This document shows positions 34,817-42,591 of a DNA stretch of 46,630 nucleotides, piece after piece. This stretch comes from DASTBU01 sp035711845 (GTDB lineage Bacteria > Acidobacteriota > Vicinamibacteria > Vicinamibacterales > 2-12-FULL-66-21). A program made the translations under genes and the position numbers. Below the pieces are notes generated by a model. The model did no database searches and was not told the origin of the DNA. It was given only the letters and a program-made list of their open reading frames with translations. The DNA is taken from NCBI GenBank assembly GCA_035711845.1, contig DASTBU010000140.1, positions 1-46,630 on the forward strand, read 5' to 3'. Position 1 is the first letter of the stretch. Every line of letters starts with the position of its first letter.

Positions 34817-35152
34817 ATGAAGAAGTTTAGTCTGGTTGCAGGGTTGTGCCTGGCGCTGCTCGTGGGCACCGTCGGCGTGCTGACAGCGGTCGCCGAAGAG
34901 GTGACGCTCAGCGGGAAAGTCGTCTGCGCGAAGTGTTCGCTGAAGAAGGCGGACGCGAAGGAATGTCAGGATGTCCTCGTGGCAAAAGACGACAAAGGCG
35001 CCGAGGCTCAGTACTACATCGCCGCCAACGAGGTGACCAAGAAGTTCGGCCACACCTGCAAAGGCGAGGCGGCGGCGACTGTCACCGGTACGGTGACCGA
35101 GAAGGACGGCAAGATGTGGATCGCGCCCTCCAAGATGGAGAAGGGCAGCTAG
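34817..35152 (+). CDS. Small exported Cys-containing protein (DUF6370-like)
   Basis: This 111-residue protein has a signal peptide (KKFSLVAGLCLALLVGTVGVL to about Ala26). The mature part is a small beta-rich domain with four Cys (37, 40, 50, 81), in GKVVCAKCSLKKADAKECQDVLV and GHTCKGEA. CxxC plus the later pair suggests metal binding or disulfides in the envelope. It resembles, from memory, the DUF6370 family, which has no established function. GAGGAGG lies 6 nt upstream of ATG 34817, ruling out the longer frame from 34763. It is a single gene, divergent from lemA. Confidence 0.85.
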   Translation: MKKFSLVAGLCLALLVGTVGVLTAVAEEVTLSGKVVCAKCSLKKADAKECQDVLVAKDDKGAEAQYYIAANEVTKKFGHTCKGEAAATVTGTVTEKDGKMWIAPSKMEKGS

Positions 35153-35209
35153 CCGCCACGCGATCGACCGCGCTCGGCAGCCGGGGATTGGCCGGCCTGA
35201 CGGCTCGGC

Positions 35210-35554
35210 TCAGTGGAGCGTCGCTCCGACGCTGGGCCTGAGCACCCGCACTTCGCGGATCCGCGTCGTGCGGACATGGTTGGCGAACTCCAGGAACATG
35301 CCGGGCGCGGCAATCATGCGGGTCAGGAGCGCGCTTCCTCCCCACGTGCAGCCGGCCACCCGCACTTCGAGCCCCGACTGGGCCTCGCGCGTGAACCAGC
35401 CGCCGGAGGCTTCGAACGTGTCCCCGCCTTTCAGGAGCAGCGAGTAGACCGAGTTCCGCGTCCGAACGATGATCCGGTCGCCTGGTTCGAGGTCGCCGAT
35501 CCGGACGCCATCGATGGCAGGCGCTGCCGCAGCGAGGCTGTCCAGTGAATGCAT
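35210..35554 (-). CDS. Small protein of unknown function
   Basis: This 114-residue protein has no signal peptide or membrane helix. It looks beta-rich, for example GVRIGDLEPGDRIIVRTRNSVYSLLLKGGDTFEASGGWF, then VRVAGCTWGGSALLTRMIAAPGMFLEFANHVRTTRIREVRVLRP. The last part resembles a small barrel. I do not recognise a characterised family. The start at 35554 is supported by GGGAA close upstream and by a TATAAT about 47 bp upstream; the longer frame to 35683 runs through that promoter-like sequence. It converges with the DUF6370-like gene. Confidence 0.7.
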   Translation of the reverse strand: MHSLDSLAAAAPAIDGVRIGDLEPGDRIIVRTRNSVYSLLLKGGDTFEASGGWFTREAQSGLEVRVAGCTWGGSALLTRMIAAPGMFLEFANHVRTTRIREVRVLRPSVGATLH

Positions 35555-35600
35555 GATTCCCGCTTTTGCCGTCGAACCCGGCCCACGCCAGGACGGCGGA

Positions 35601-35629
35601 ATTATAGCGCCCGGGCCAAAGGTCGGAAA
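35601..35629 (-). promoter_or_regulatory. Possible promoter of the small minus-strand gene
   Basis: On the minus strand TTTCCG (35629-35624), a 17-bp spacer and a perfect TATAAT (35606-35601) precede the start at 35554 by about 46 bp. The -35 matches the consensus at only 3 of 6 bases. Confidence 0.4.
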
Positions 35630-35660
35630 GCCGGACATTTGGAGGCCGCGGCGAGCGCCG

Positions 35661-35690
35661 TTGACAGGCGCATTCGATAGCAATTATACT
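35661..35690 (+). promoter_or_regulatory. Strong sigma70 promoter of the toxin-antitoxin operon
   Basis: A perfect -35 TTGACA (35661-35666), an 18-bp spacer and -10 TATACT (35685-35690) lie 22 bp before the antitoxin start codon. This is one of the two best promoter matches in the window. It overlaps the palindromic operator at 35689-35702. Confidence 0.8.
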
Positions 35691-35702
35691 CCTGATCAGG
35701 AG
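35689..35702. promoter_or_regulatory. Putative operator palindrome CTCCTGATCAGGAG
   Basis: This perfect 14-bp palindrome begins in the -10 box and ends in the AGGAG Shine-Dalgarno of the antitoxin gene. Toxin-antitoxin operons are usually repressed by their antitoxin binding such a site, so it is the likely autoregulatory operator. As RNA it could also hide the Shine-Dalgarno in a hairpin. Confidence 0.65.
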
Positions 35703-35711
35703 AACCCTTTC

Positions 35712-36149
35712 ATGCCCAGCCGCGCCCCGGCCTACCCGGCGTCCCGGCACCTTCCCGCGGCCCCCGTCGATCTCGCCGATCGGGCCACGCGCGAACGGCT
35801 GAGCGGCCCGGGCTTGAAGGCGTTCTTCAACATCATGGCCCGATGGCAGGTACGCGACCAGGACGCGCGGGTCCTGCTCGGCGGCGTCACCAACGGGCCG
35901 TACTATCAGATGAAGCGCGATCCGGATCGGCTGCTCGACGCCGACCGCCTCACGCGCGTGTCCCTCCTCATCGGGATCTTCAAGGCGCTCCACGTCCTCT
36001 ACTCCGGAAAGCTCGCCGACCGCTGGGTGCAGCTGTCGAACACCAACCGCATCTTCGCCGGCGCCACACCGCTCGAGTACATGATGCGCGGGGGCCTTCC
36101 GGCGATCCAGACCGTCCGCCGCCTTCTCGATGCGCGCCGCGCAGGCTGA
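35712..36149 (+). CDS. Antitoxin of the Xre/MbcA/ParS family (DUF2384)
   Basis: This 145-residue protein carries a helix-turn-helix-like segment in its middle (KAFFNIMARWQVRDQDARVLLGG) and the C-terminal MbcA/ParS/Xre toxin-binding domain. The latter is seen as RLTRVSLLIGIFKALHVLYSGKLADRWVQLSNTNRIFAGATPLEYMMRGGLPAIQTVRRLLD, where W-L-x-x-x-N-x-x-F-x-G-x-x-P and MxxGG are family hallmarks. It neutralises the RES toxin encoded next and probably represses the operon through the palindrome in its promoter. Its stop TGA shares one base with the toxin ATG, giving translational coupling. AGGAG is 9 nt upstream of the start. Confidence 0.93.
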   Translation: MPSRAPAYPASRHLPAAPVDLADRATRERLSGPGLKAFFNIMARWQVRDQDARVLLGGVTNGPYYQMKRDPDRLLDADRLTRVSLLIGIFKALHVLYSGKLADRWVQLSNTNRIFAGATPLEYMMRGGLPAIQTVRRLLDARRAG

Positions 36150-36865
36150 TGGCGGTCCTGCCCTCCCGGCGCGTCCGTCAGGCTGGCACCCATCGGCTCA
36201 TCCCGACGCGCTACCTCCCGCACGGCGACAGCGTGCTCACGCGGATCGCGGACGACGATCGCCATCTGGCGGCGATATTCGAGCTCGACGGCGCGACCAA
36301 CGACAGGTTGAGGGGGGAGGCCGGCCTGCTTCCGGGCATCGGCCCCGACGAGCTGCTCTCGGGCGTGCCGCACGCGTCAATCGTGAACGCGACGTTCTGC
36401 CATGCGCACCCGCTCGGTTCACGCTTCAACGGCCCCGACCGGGGTGCGTGGTACGCCGGATTCGAGCTGGCGACGTCCCAGGCGGAAGTGGCCTTCCACA
36501 AGTCGGTGGAGCTGTCCGAGATTGGTTTTCCGGACGAATCGGTGAGCTACGCGGAATTCCACGCGGATTTCGATGCGGACTTCCACGATTTGCGCGAGGC
36601 GCGGGGCTTTCGAGCCTGCCTGGCGCCCGACAGCTACGTGGCCTCGCAGGCGCTGGCCGAGTCGCTGCTTCGCGATGGCTCCCTCGGGGTCGTGTACCCG
36701 AGCGTGCGGCGGGCAGGTGGCACCTGCCTGGCCTGCTTCCGGCCGGCGCTCGTGACAAACGTGCGGCGTGCCGGCACGTGGCGATTCACGTGGACCGGCG
36801 GCAGAGGGCCGAAGATTGAGGCGGGTCGGCCGACCCGCGGCGGCAGGACCGCGGAGCCCTCATGA
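36149..36865 (+). CDS. RES-domain toxin (NAD+-degrading family)
   Basis: This 238-residue protein matches the RES domain of type II toxins such as MbcT. The name-giving residues lie in SRFNGPDRGAWYAGFELATSQAEVAFHKS (Arg, Tyr and an acidic residue), with R near the start (THRLIPTRY). A long tail ends GTWRFTWTGG. Characterised RES toxins cleave NAD+ by phosphorolysis or hydrolysis and arrest growth. Its start overlaps the antitoxin stop by one base, and its own stop region overlaps the next gene by 4 bp, so all three genes form one coupled operon. Confidence 0.9.
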   Translation: MAVLPSRRVRQAGTHRLIPTRYLPHGDSVLTRIADDDRHLAAIFELDGATNDRLRGEAGLLPGIGPDELLSGVPHASIVNATFCHAHPLGSRFNGPDRGAWYAGFELATSQAEVAFHKSVELSEIGFPDESVSYAEFHADFDADFHDLREARGFRACLAPDSYVASQALAESLLRDGSLGVVYPSVRRAGGTCLACFRPALVTNVRRAGTWRFTWTGGRGPKIEAGRPTRGGRTAEPS

Positions 36866-37554
36866 CAGGACCGGCACGATTGCTGATCGAGGCGTTTTCC
36901 AGCCTGACGCGGACGATTCCCGCCGGCGAGAACACCTTCGGCAGCCCGAGCCTCCAGGTCGACGGCATCTGCGACGGTACTGCCGGCGTGCAATGGAGCG
37001 CGTGGGTGGAGTGGCACCGACAGCAGCAGCTGGCCTACGCGAGCGTCAACCTCGAGGGTCTGGTCTACGACGGCTGGCCCATCGCCAGGTTCATCGAGCG
37101 CGAGCTGGAGCAGCACAAGCTCCTGGAGGTTCGATCGGAAGTCCGGGATCCGGCGCGGATCGAGGTGATCTGGTACCGGGATGCGTGGCAGGTCTCGGCC
37201 CGCCCGCCGATTCGAGAAAAGCGGATTGGGCCATCCCCCTGCCTGCTGCACGGCCTGTCGCCGGCGGCGTGGCAGGCGATGCTCCAGGAGGCGTACGACT
37301 GCCTCGACGCGGCGCACGGGCATCGCGGACGCGCGCACCAGACGGTCACCACGTCCGACGGCAGACGGCGATCCTTCAGGGTCAGCCCGCACTTCCAGTT
37401 GCGCCAGGGCTTCTGGCCCAGGGACCCGTCATCGCGCGCCGGATGGCGTGCCGCGCTGGACCAGGCGATGGGCAATCTCCGGCCGCTGCATCGGATGGTG
37501 CGCGAGCAGGCCCGACGCCCGGCCGGGGCGCGCCGGGGCAGGTCTCGCGCGTGA
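36862..37554 (+). CDS. Unknown third gene of the RES-Xre operon
   Basis: This 230-residue protein has no signal peptide or membrane segment. It is mixed alpha/beta, with conspicuous VQWSAWVEWHRQQQLAYASVNLEGLVYDGWPIARFIERELE and a basic C-terminus (REQARRPAGARRGRSRA). The middle contains IEVIWYRDAWQVSARPP and FRVSPHFQLRQGFW. I do not recognise the family. It starts with ATGA overlapping the toxin stop, which signals tight translational coupling. It might modulate the toxin or antitoxin, act with them in defence, or be an unrelated passenger. Codon use and GC are like those of its neighbours. Confidence 0.8.
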   Translation: MTGPARLLIEAFSSLTRTIPAGENTFGSPSLQVDGICDGTAGVQWSAWVEWHRQQQLAYASVNLEGLVYDGWPIARFIERELEQHKLLEVRSEVRDPARIEVIWYRDAWQVSARPPIREKRIGPSPCLLHGLSPAAWQAMLQEAYDCLDAAHGHRGRAHQTVTTSDGRRRSFRVSPHFQLRQGFWPRDPSSRAGWRAALDQAMGNLRPLHRMVREQARRPAGARRGRSRA

Positions 37555-37610
37555 GTGTGCCGCCGTTTGTCTCCCCCGCGGTGGGGGCCTGGGCGAGGAC
37601 GTGCTGAATG

Positions 37611-38084
37611 TCAGGCGGATGCGAGCTCGCCGAACGTGTGAGGGCCGACATTGAACGCGCGAGCGAACCCTTCGATGTAACGGCCGCGCCCCAGTGTCAG
37701 CTCGTAGAGGTTGAAGTCGCCCAGGGCGAGCGTCACTTCTGCTCCTGGGAAGCGCTCGATGAAGCGCGCGCTGGCCGATCGAAAGGCCTCGCTCGACTTG
37801 TCGAGGGCGCTGACCGTCGCCTGCACGGTCAGTCGAGGCAGCTGCATCGGATCCGCTTCGGGCGTGTCGTTCGCGTGCACGAGCACGCCGACCTGCGCGC
37901 GCGGCTGAAGCCCTCGCGCGTGGCGCGCCAGGCCCGACGCCTGAACGTAGACCGCCCTGTAATCCGCCCGCAGCGCAAACGGGAGCAGCGCGGCCTCGGC
38001 CTCCCCATCGACGATGACGGCCAGGCTCAAGACGCGGGATCCCTCCAGCAAGTTGCGAATTGCTGCCAACACATCGCGGTCCAT
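37611..38084 (-). CDS. Pyridoxamine 5'-phosphate oxidase-like (split-barrel FMN-binding) protein
   Basis: This 157-residue protein looks like the FMN split-barrel superfamily of PNPOx/HugZ-like proteins. It starts MDRDVLAAIRNLLEGSRVLSLAVIVDGEAEAALLPFAL, then DYRAVYVQASGLARHARGL and VGVLVHAND, with a C-terminal TLALGDFNLYELTLGRGRYIEGFARAFNV resembling the GxGR(Y/A)xxGFGxA segment of HugZ relatives. It may bind FMN or haem. GGAGG lies close before the ATG. It converges with the toxin-antitoxin operon, which probably ends at its 3' side. The family call is reasonable and the function unknown. Confidence 0.75.
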   Translation of the reverse strand: MDRDVLAAIRNLLEGSRVLSLAVIVDGEAEAALLPFALRADYRAVYVQASGLARHARGLQPRAQVGVLVHANDTPEADPMQLPRLTVQATVSALDKSSEAFRSASARFIERFPGAEVTLALGDFNLYELTLGRGRYIEGFARAFNVGPHTFGELASA

Positions 38085-38158
38085 CAGCCCTCCAGTGCTA
38101 CGGCTTCAGGATAGCCCCAGGAAGCGCCGGCCGGAAATGCGGGTGGTGTAGAGCGAAG

Positions 38159-38340
38159 TCTTGAGTTCTGAGTTTTGAGTTCTGAGTTCTGAGTTCGAGC
38201 CTCGTAGCTCGTAGCTCGGGGCTCGTAGCTCGGGGCTCGGGGCTCGTAGCTCGTAGCCCGTGGCTGGAAGCTGGAAGCTGGTAACTGGTAACTGGTAACT
38301 GGGTGCGTCCGAACGACTACGGACCACGGACCACGGTTCC
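38159..38340. repeat. Phase-locked heptamer array of changing unit families
   Basis: From 38159 to 38305 the sequence divides exactly into 21 heptamers. They go from TTCTGAG units to CTCGTAG and CTCGGGG units, then CTGGAAG and finally CTGGTAA, without losing the 7-bp phase. After 14 non-repetitive bases, two CGGACCA units (38320-38333) follow in the same phase and run into the stop codon of the M20 gene. The array fills most of the space between the PNPOx-like and M20 genes. It encodes no plausible protein. Confidence 0.93.
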
Positions 38341-39785
38341 TACTTCTTGTTGCGGTAATCGAGCGGCGGCTTGCGGTCGCCGACGAGCGGTCGGTAGCTC
38401 CAGCCTGGCGGGAGCTGCTTGCGGTATGCGGCGGTCGCGTCGGCGATCAGCGTCGGGTCGGACAACAGGTCCACCGCCGTGAGCGCGAGCGTCCTGGCGG
38501 CGACCAGCATGCCTTTCAACCCGATTGTGGTGCCGCCTGCGGCGATGGCCTGCCAGGAATGCGCGGGGGTGCCCGGCACCCATGTTGCGGTTCGGAGGCC
38601 GCCTGTCGGTACGACCCAGCTGACGTCGGCGACGTCTGTGGATCCGCCGCTGCGGTAGAACTCGATCGGGCCGATCTCGGCCGCCTGGTCGAGCGGCGGT
38701 GGAGTCTCTCCCAGGCTCCTGCGCAGGGTTTCGGCAAACGCGCGCTCCTTCGCGTCGTACTTCACGCCTCCCACCCGCTTCATGTTCGCCGTCATGACGT
38801 GCGCGAGCGGTTCATTCGGCAGCACCGCGTAGATGCCATGAATGATCTCACGCTCCATGCGGGTGCCGGTGCCGAGCGCCGCGCCCTCGGCTGCCTTTTC
38901 GACGCGCTCGAAGATGCCCTGCACCTGCACCGGATCGGGGTGGCGGACGTAATAGAAGACCTCGGCAAAGTCCGGAACGACGTTCGGGGCGGACCCACCC
39001 TGTGTGATGACGTAATGCAGGCGCGTTTCCTGGGGCACGTGTTCGCGCATCATGTTGACCATGTGGTTCATCGCTTCCACAGCGTCGAGTGCTGAGCGGC
39101 CGCGCTCGGGCGCGCCGGCGGCATGCGCGGACACGCCATGGAAGCGGAACTTCGCCGACTTGTTCGCAAGCGACGTCGAGTGGCTCGCATCGTTGCGGTC
39201 GGCCGCGTGCCAGTGCAGCACGATGTCCACGTCCTGGAAGAGCCCCTCGCGAACCATGTAGACCTTGCCCGCGCCCCCTTCCTCGGCGGGCGTCCCGAAA
39301 AGGCGGATCGTCCCCGGCTGTCGGCGGCGGGCGAGCCAATCCTTCACAGCGATCGCGGCGAGCGTGGACCCCGCGCCGAACAGATGGTGGCCGCACGCGT
39401 GCCCCGCGTCCTTGTCCGCCGCTGGAGCGCGCTCGGGCGTCGCCTCCTGCGTGATCCCGGGCAGCGCATCGAACTCGGCCAGGATCCCGATGACCGGTCT
39501 GCCCGATCCGAAGCTCGCGACGAAGGCGGTCGGCATTCCCGCGACGCCCGCTTCGACAGAAAAGCCCGCATCGCGAAGCTGCTGCTGCAGCAGCGCCGAG
39601 CTCTTCTCCTCCTGGTACCCCACCTCCGCGTACTCCCAGATCTGCAGTGCGGCTTTCTCGGCGCCGTCGCGATGCTTCTCAACGGCGGCGAGAACATCGG
39701 ACTTCGGGTCCTGTGCGGCGGTGACGACGGGGACGATGGCAATCGCGGCGACCGCCGCGACCCGTCGCATCGAGACTCGGCCCAC
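38340..39785 (-). CDS. Exported M20 amidohydrolase (AbgB-like)
   Basis: This 481-residue protein has a signal peptide (RRVAAVAAIAIVPVVTAAQ). M20-type hallmarks are ILAEFDALPG, DAGHACGHHLFGAG (metal site), GTPAEEGGAGKVYMV with the catalytic Glu, HWHAADRND, and a dimerisation domain with HGVSAHAAGAPERGRSALDAVEAMN. It resembles p-aminobenzoyl-glutamate hydrolase subunit B and related amidohydrolases. I start it at GTG 39785 because GGAGG lies 5 nt upstream; the ATG at 39770 is the alternative. TATACT on the minus strand at 39812-39807 is a possible -10. Its 3' end abuts the heptamer array. Confidence 0.9.
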   Translation of the reverse strand: MGRVSMRRVAAVAAIAIVPVVTAAQDPKSDVLAAVEKHRDGAEKAALQIWEYAEVGYQEEKSSALLQQQLRDAGFSVEAGVAGMPTAFVASFGSGRPVIGILAEFDALPGITQEATPERAPAADKDAGHACGHHLFGAGSTLAAIAVKDWLARRRQPGTIRLFGTPAEEGGAGKVYMVREGLFQDVDIVLHWHAADRNDASHSTSLANKSAKFRFHGVSAHAAGAPERGRSALDAVEAMNHMVNMMREHVPQETRLHYVITQGGSAPNVVPDFAEVFYYVRHPDPVQVQGIFERVEKAAEGAALGTGTRMEREIIHGIYAVLPNEPLAHVMTANMKRVGGVKYDAKERAFAETLRRSLGETPPPLDQAAEIGPIEFYRSGGSTDVADVSWVVPTGGLRTATWVPGTPAHSWQAIAAGGTTIGLKGMLVAARTLALTAVDLLSDPTLIADATAAYRKQLPPGWSYRPLVGDRKPPLDYRNKK

Positions 39786-39924
39786 TTCAACCTCCAGATG
39801 GGTCGGAGTATAGCGCGGGAACCAGAGACGCTGAACGCAAGTCACGACCTGGTAGTGGTCGCGTCCAAGATTGACCCCCTACCCACCACCCCTGCGAATA
39901 CCTCTGCCCCCCAGCCATCCGCGC

Positions 39925-39930
39925 TATAAT
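39925..39930 (+). promoter_or_regulatory. Possible -10 of the DUF1579-VWFA operon
   Basis: A perfect TATAAT lies 27 bp before the DUF1579 start codon, a suitable leader distance with GAAGGAG in between. No -35 resembling TTGACA is found at normal spacing. Confidence 0.4.
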
Positions 39931-39957
39931 CCGCCGGTTCAGACGAAGGAGTAGCTC

Positions 39958-40530
39958 ATGTGCTTCATGCAGACGGTCGGTAGCTTCGTGCGGCTCGGCG
40001 TGCTGGCGGTCGTGGCGGCATATGGTCCGGCGGCGGGCGCTCAAGAGATCCCGATGCCCAAGCCGGGACCGGAGCACGACGTGCTGAAGGCCGACGCCGG
40101 CATCTGGGACGCCACTGTGGAAGTCACGCCCGCACCCGGGATGCAGCCGATGGTCTCGAAGGGTGTGGAAACCAGCGTCGTCGGCTGTGGCGGTCTCTGT
40201 CTGATCTCCGACTTCAAGAGCGAGGTCATGCCGGGAACGCCGTTTCACGGGCATGGCATCACCGTCTGGGATCCGGCAAAGAAGAAATACGTGGGGAGCT
40301 GGACCGATTCCATGTCGACGGGGCTCGCCATCGGCGAGAGTACCTACGATCCGGCGGCCAAGAAGGCGACCGGCTGGATGGACGCTGCAGACGCGTCCGG
40401 TCAGCGGGTCAAGGCCCGCATGGTCGTGGAATATCCGACCCCGGCAACGCGCGTCATGAGCAGTTACATGACCGGCCCCGACGGCAAGGAGTTCCTGAGC
40501 TTGAAGATCAGCTACACCCGGCGCAAGTAG
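39958..40530 (+). CDS. Exported DUF1579-family protein
   Basis: This 190-residue protein has a signal peptide (to about Ala28, AAGAQ). The DUF1579 beta-barrel-like domain follows: HDVLKADAGIWDATVEV, then ETSVVGCGGLCLISDFKSEVMPGTPFHGHGITVWDPAKKKYVGSWTDSM, and repeated beta-hairpins to KISYTRRK. The family is widespread in Acidobacteria and Planctomycetes, and its function is unknown. GAAGGAG lies 7 nt before the ATG. It is followed after 17 bp by the VWFA gene and is probably its operon partner. Confidence 0.9.
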   Translation: MCFMQTVGSFVRLGVLAVVAAYGPAAGAQEIPMPKPGPEHDVLKADAGIWDATVEVTPAPGMQPMVSKGVETSVVGCGGLCLISDFKSEVMPGTPFHGHGITVWDPAKKKYVGSWTDSMSTGLAIGESTYDPAAKKATGWMDAADASGQRVKARMVVEYPTPATRVMSSYMTGPDGKEFLSLKISYTRRK

Positions 40531-40547
40531 CGTCGCCGCGAGGTCCA

Positions 40548-42470
40548 TTGGCTTCACGGGCTGTTCGGTTCTCGTCGGCCGCTGCGCTGCTGGCGCTCGT
40601 GGCCTCGCGCACATTGACGCTCGAGGGTCAGGACCAGCCAGTTTTCCGCTCGGGCGTGGATCTCGTCACGGTGGACGTGTCGGTGGTGGGTCCCGACGGC
40701 CGTCCGGTCGAAGGTCTGACCGCCGAACGGTTCCAGGTCGTCGTCGACGGCATCCCTCGCCGCGTTCTCAGTGCGGTTTACGTGCCGCACAAGTCGGCGG
40801 CGTCGCGGGCCGCGGCCGGGCCGTCGCCGCACTTCACTTCCAACGAGGAAATCGAGCCGGGCCGTCTGCTGCTGATTGCCGTCGATCAGCAGCACATCCG
40901 CCGCGTGGAGGGGCTTGCGGCGCTTCGTGCCGCCGCAGAATTCGTCGATCAGCTCGATCCGTCCGATCGGGTCGCCGCGGCGCCGCTGGACCATATCGGT
41001 CCCATCCAGTTCACCAATCACCATGCCGGCGTGAAGTCCTATCTCCAGACGCTCGTCGGGACCGCGTCATCGTTGCGAGGCCAGTTCAATCTGGGTCTGA
41101 CCGAGGCGCTGGCGATCGGCGACGGGCAACGCACGTGGCTCGATCGCGCGGTTCTCCGCGAGTGCGGTCAGCCGCTGTCCCGGTTCGAGAGCACGGCCAG
41201 GGCCGCCGAGGCCGAGGGTTTTCGCGATCCCTGTCCCGTGCAAGTCGAGCAGGAGAGCCGCGGGCTGTCCCAGGAGGTACGGGCCAACGCCCGGGCGTCC
41301 CTGAACCAGCTGACCGGGCTCATCGCCCGCCTTGCGGAGATCGACGGGCCGAAGACGCTGGTTCTCGTATCGGAGGGGCTCGTCGCCGAGCCCCAGCTGA
41401 TCGATCTGACGTCGCTCGGCGCGGCCGCGCAGGCGGCGCGCGTGACGATCTACGTGCTCCAGCTCGAGCAGCCCATCTTCGACGCGTCGGAGTCGATCGT
41501 CTCTCCGACGCTGTCGCAGGATCTGCAGGTGAAAGGTGATGGCCTGGCACGACTCGCCGGTGCGGCCCGCGGCGCCCACTTTCGCCTGGTCGGCGCCGAT
41601 TCACATCCTTTTCAGCGAATCCTGCGGGAGCTTTCGGGTTACTACCTCCTGGCGTTCGAGGCGACACCAGCCGATCGCGACGGCCGGACCCGTCGCATCG
41701 ATATATCCGTGGCGGGTCGCGGCGCCATCGTGCGCGCGAGGCCCGCGTTCCGGAGGCCCGCGGACCCGGCGAAGAACGAGGAGCAAATCGTCCGGCTCCT
41801 GCGCAATCCGCGGGTCGCAACGGAACTGCCGGTCCGTGTCACCACGCATGTCTTCCGCGAGCCGGCCGACCATCGCCTCCGTGTGGTCATCAGCGGCGAA
41901 GCGGAAGGTGGATCGTCGGACCAGGTGACCTTTGGATACGTGCTGGTCGATGACGCGGGCGTGATTGCCGCGAGCGGCCGGGACCCGGCCCCGGACGGCC
42001 GGTTCTCACAAGCTGTGGCCATTCCAGACGGGCGCTATCTCCTGAAGGTGGCCGCGGTCGATTCGACCGGCCGGGTCGGCAGCGTCGAGCGCCGGTTTGC
42101 CGCGCGGTTGAGCGGCACGAGCGCCATTGGCATCAGCGACCTGGCCCTGACCGAGACCGCACCCGGCCAGCCACTTCGCCCGGTCGTCGCCCGAACGGTG
42201 GGCGACCGCCTGGGCGCCGTGCTCGAGCTTTACGGTTCCCCCGGCTGGAAGGTCGAAGGGCTCTCCGTTCGCGTCGAGGTGCAGCCGGCCGACGGACACG
42301 CCCCGGCGATCAGCGTTCCGGCGACCTTCAGCGCAATCGGTGCTGCCAGCTGGCGCGTGCGCGCGGAGGTGAACCTGCGCGACCTCGCGCCCGGCTCGTA
42401 CATTGTCCGTGCGACGATCGCGGCGGCTGATGGGGGAGTGCAGAAGGTGGAGCGGGGGTTCTTACGTTGA
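40548..42470 (+). CDS. Exported VWFA-related protein with degenerate MIDAS
   Basis: This 640-residue protein starts at TTG (GAGGT just upstream), with a signal peptide to about Gly27. The N-terminal FRSGVDLVTVDVSVVGPDGRPVEGL segment is the usual lead-in of acidobacterial VWFA-related proteins. The VWA-like domain (about 100-390) has LLLIAVDQQHIRR in place of DxSxS, so the metal site is degenerate; TLVLVSEGL and RELSGYYLLAFEATP are the later conserved strands. The C-terminal 250 residues look like Ig-like beta domains (DHRLRVVISGEA, DGRYLLKVAAVDSTGRVG). It may be an envelope adhesion or scaffold protein. Its stop lies 3 bp before a heptamer array. Confidence 0.85.
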   Translation: MASRAVRFSSAAALLALVASRTLTLEGQDQPVFRSGVDLVTVDVSVVGPDGRPVEGLTAERFQVVVDGIPRRVLSAVYVPHKSAASRAAAGPSPHFTSNEEIEPGRLLLIAVDQQHIRRVEGLAALRAAAEFVDQLDPSDRVAAAPLDHIGPIQFTNHHAGVKSYLQTLVGTASSLRGQFNLGLTEALAIGDGQRTWLDRAVLRECGQPLSRFESTARAAEAEGFRDPCPVQVEQESRGLSQEVRANARASLNQLTGLIARLAEIDGPKTLVLVSEGLVAEPQLIDLTSLGAAAQAARVTIYVLQLEQPIFDASESIVSPTLSQDLQVKGDGLARLAGAARGAHFRLVGADSHPFQRILRELSGYYLLAFEATPADRDGRTRRIDISVAGRGAIVRARPAFRRPADPAKNEEQIVRLLRNPRVATELPVRVTTHVFREPADHRLRVVISGEAEGGSSDQVTFGYVLVDDAGVIAASGRDPAPDGRFSQAVAIPDGRYLLKVAAVDSTGRVGSVERRFAARLSGTSAIGISDLALTETAPGQPLRPVVARTVGDRLGAVLELYGSPGWKVEGLSVRVEVQPADGHAPAISVPATFSAIGAASWRVRAEVNLRDLAPGSYIVRATIAAADGGVQKVERGFLR

Positions 42471-42473
42471 CAG

Positions 42474-42585
42474 CTGCCAGTTTCCAGCAGCCAGCTGCCA
42501 GTCCCGAGTCCGGAGTTCCGAGCCTCCAATCCACCAGCCCCCAACTCCCGGCAAGTAGCCGGAAGCTGGAAGCTGGAAGCTGGAG
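42474..42585. repeat. Heptamer-phased intergenic array (CTGCCAG / TCCGGAG / GCTGGAA units)
   Basis: The interval divides into 16 heptamers. The first four end in CCAG, the next three end in GAG, a degenerate centre follows, and GCCGGAA, GCTGGAA, GCTGGAA and GCTGGAG close it. It fills the gap between the convergent VWFA and TonB-receptor genes almost exactly. The CTGGAAG rotation also occurs in the 38.2-kb array, on the same strand. Confidence 0.88.
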
Positions 42586-42591
42586 ACTTTC

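Noticed and set aside
38159..38340. CRISPR array
   Set aside because: Units are 7 bp with no unique spacers; there is no 25-40 bp repeat and no cas gene.
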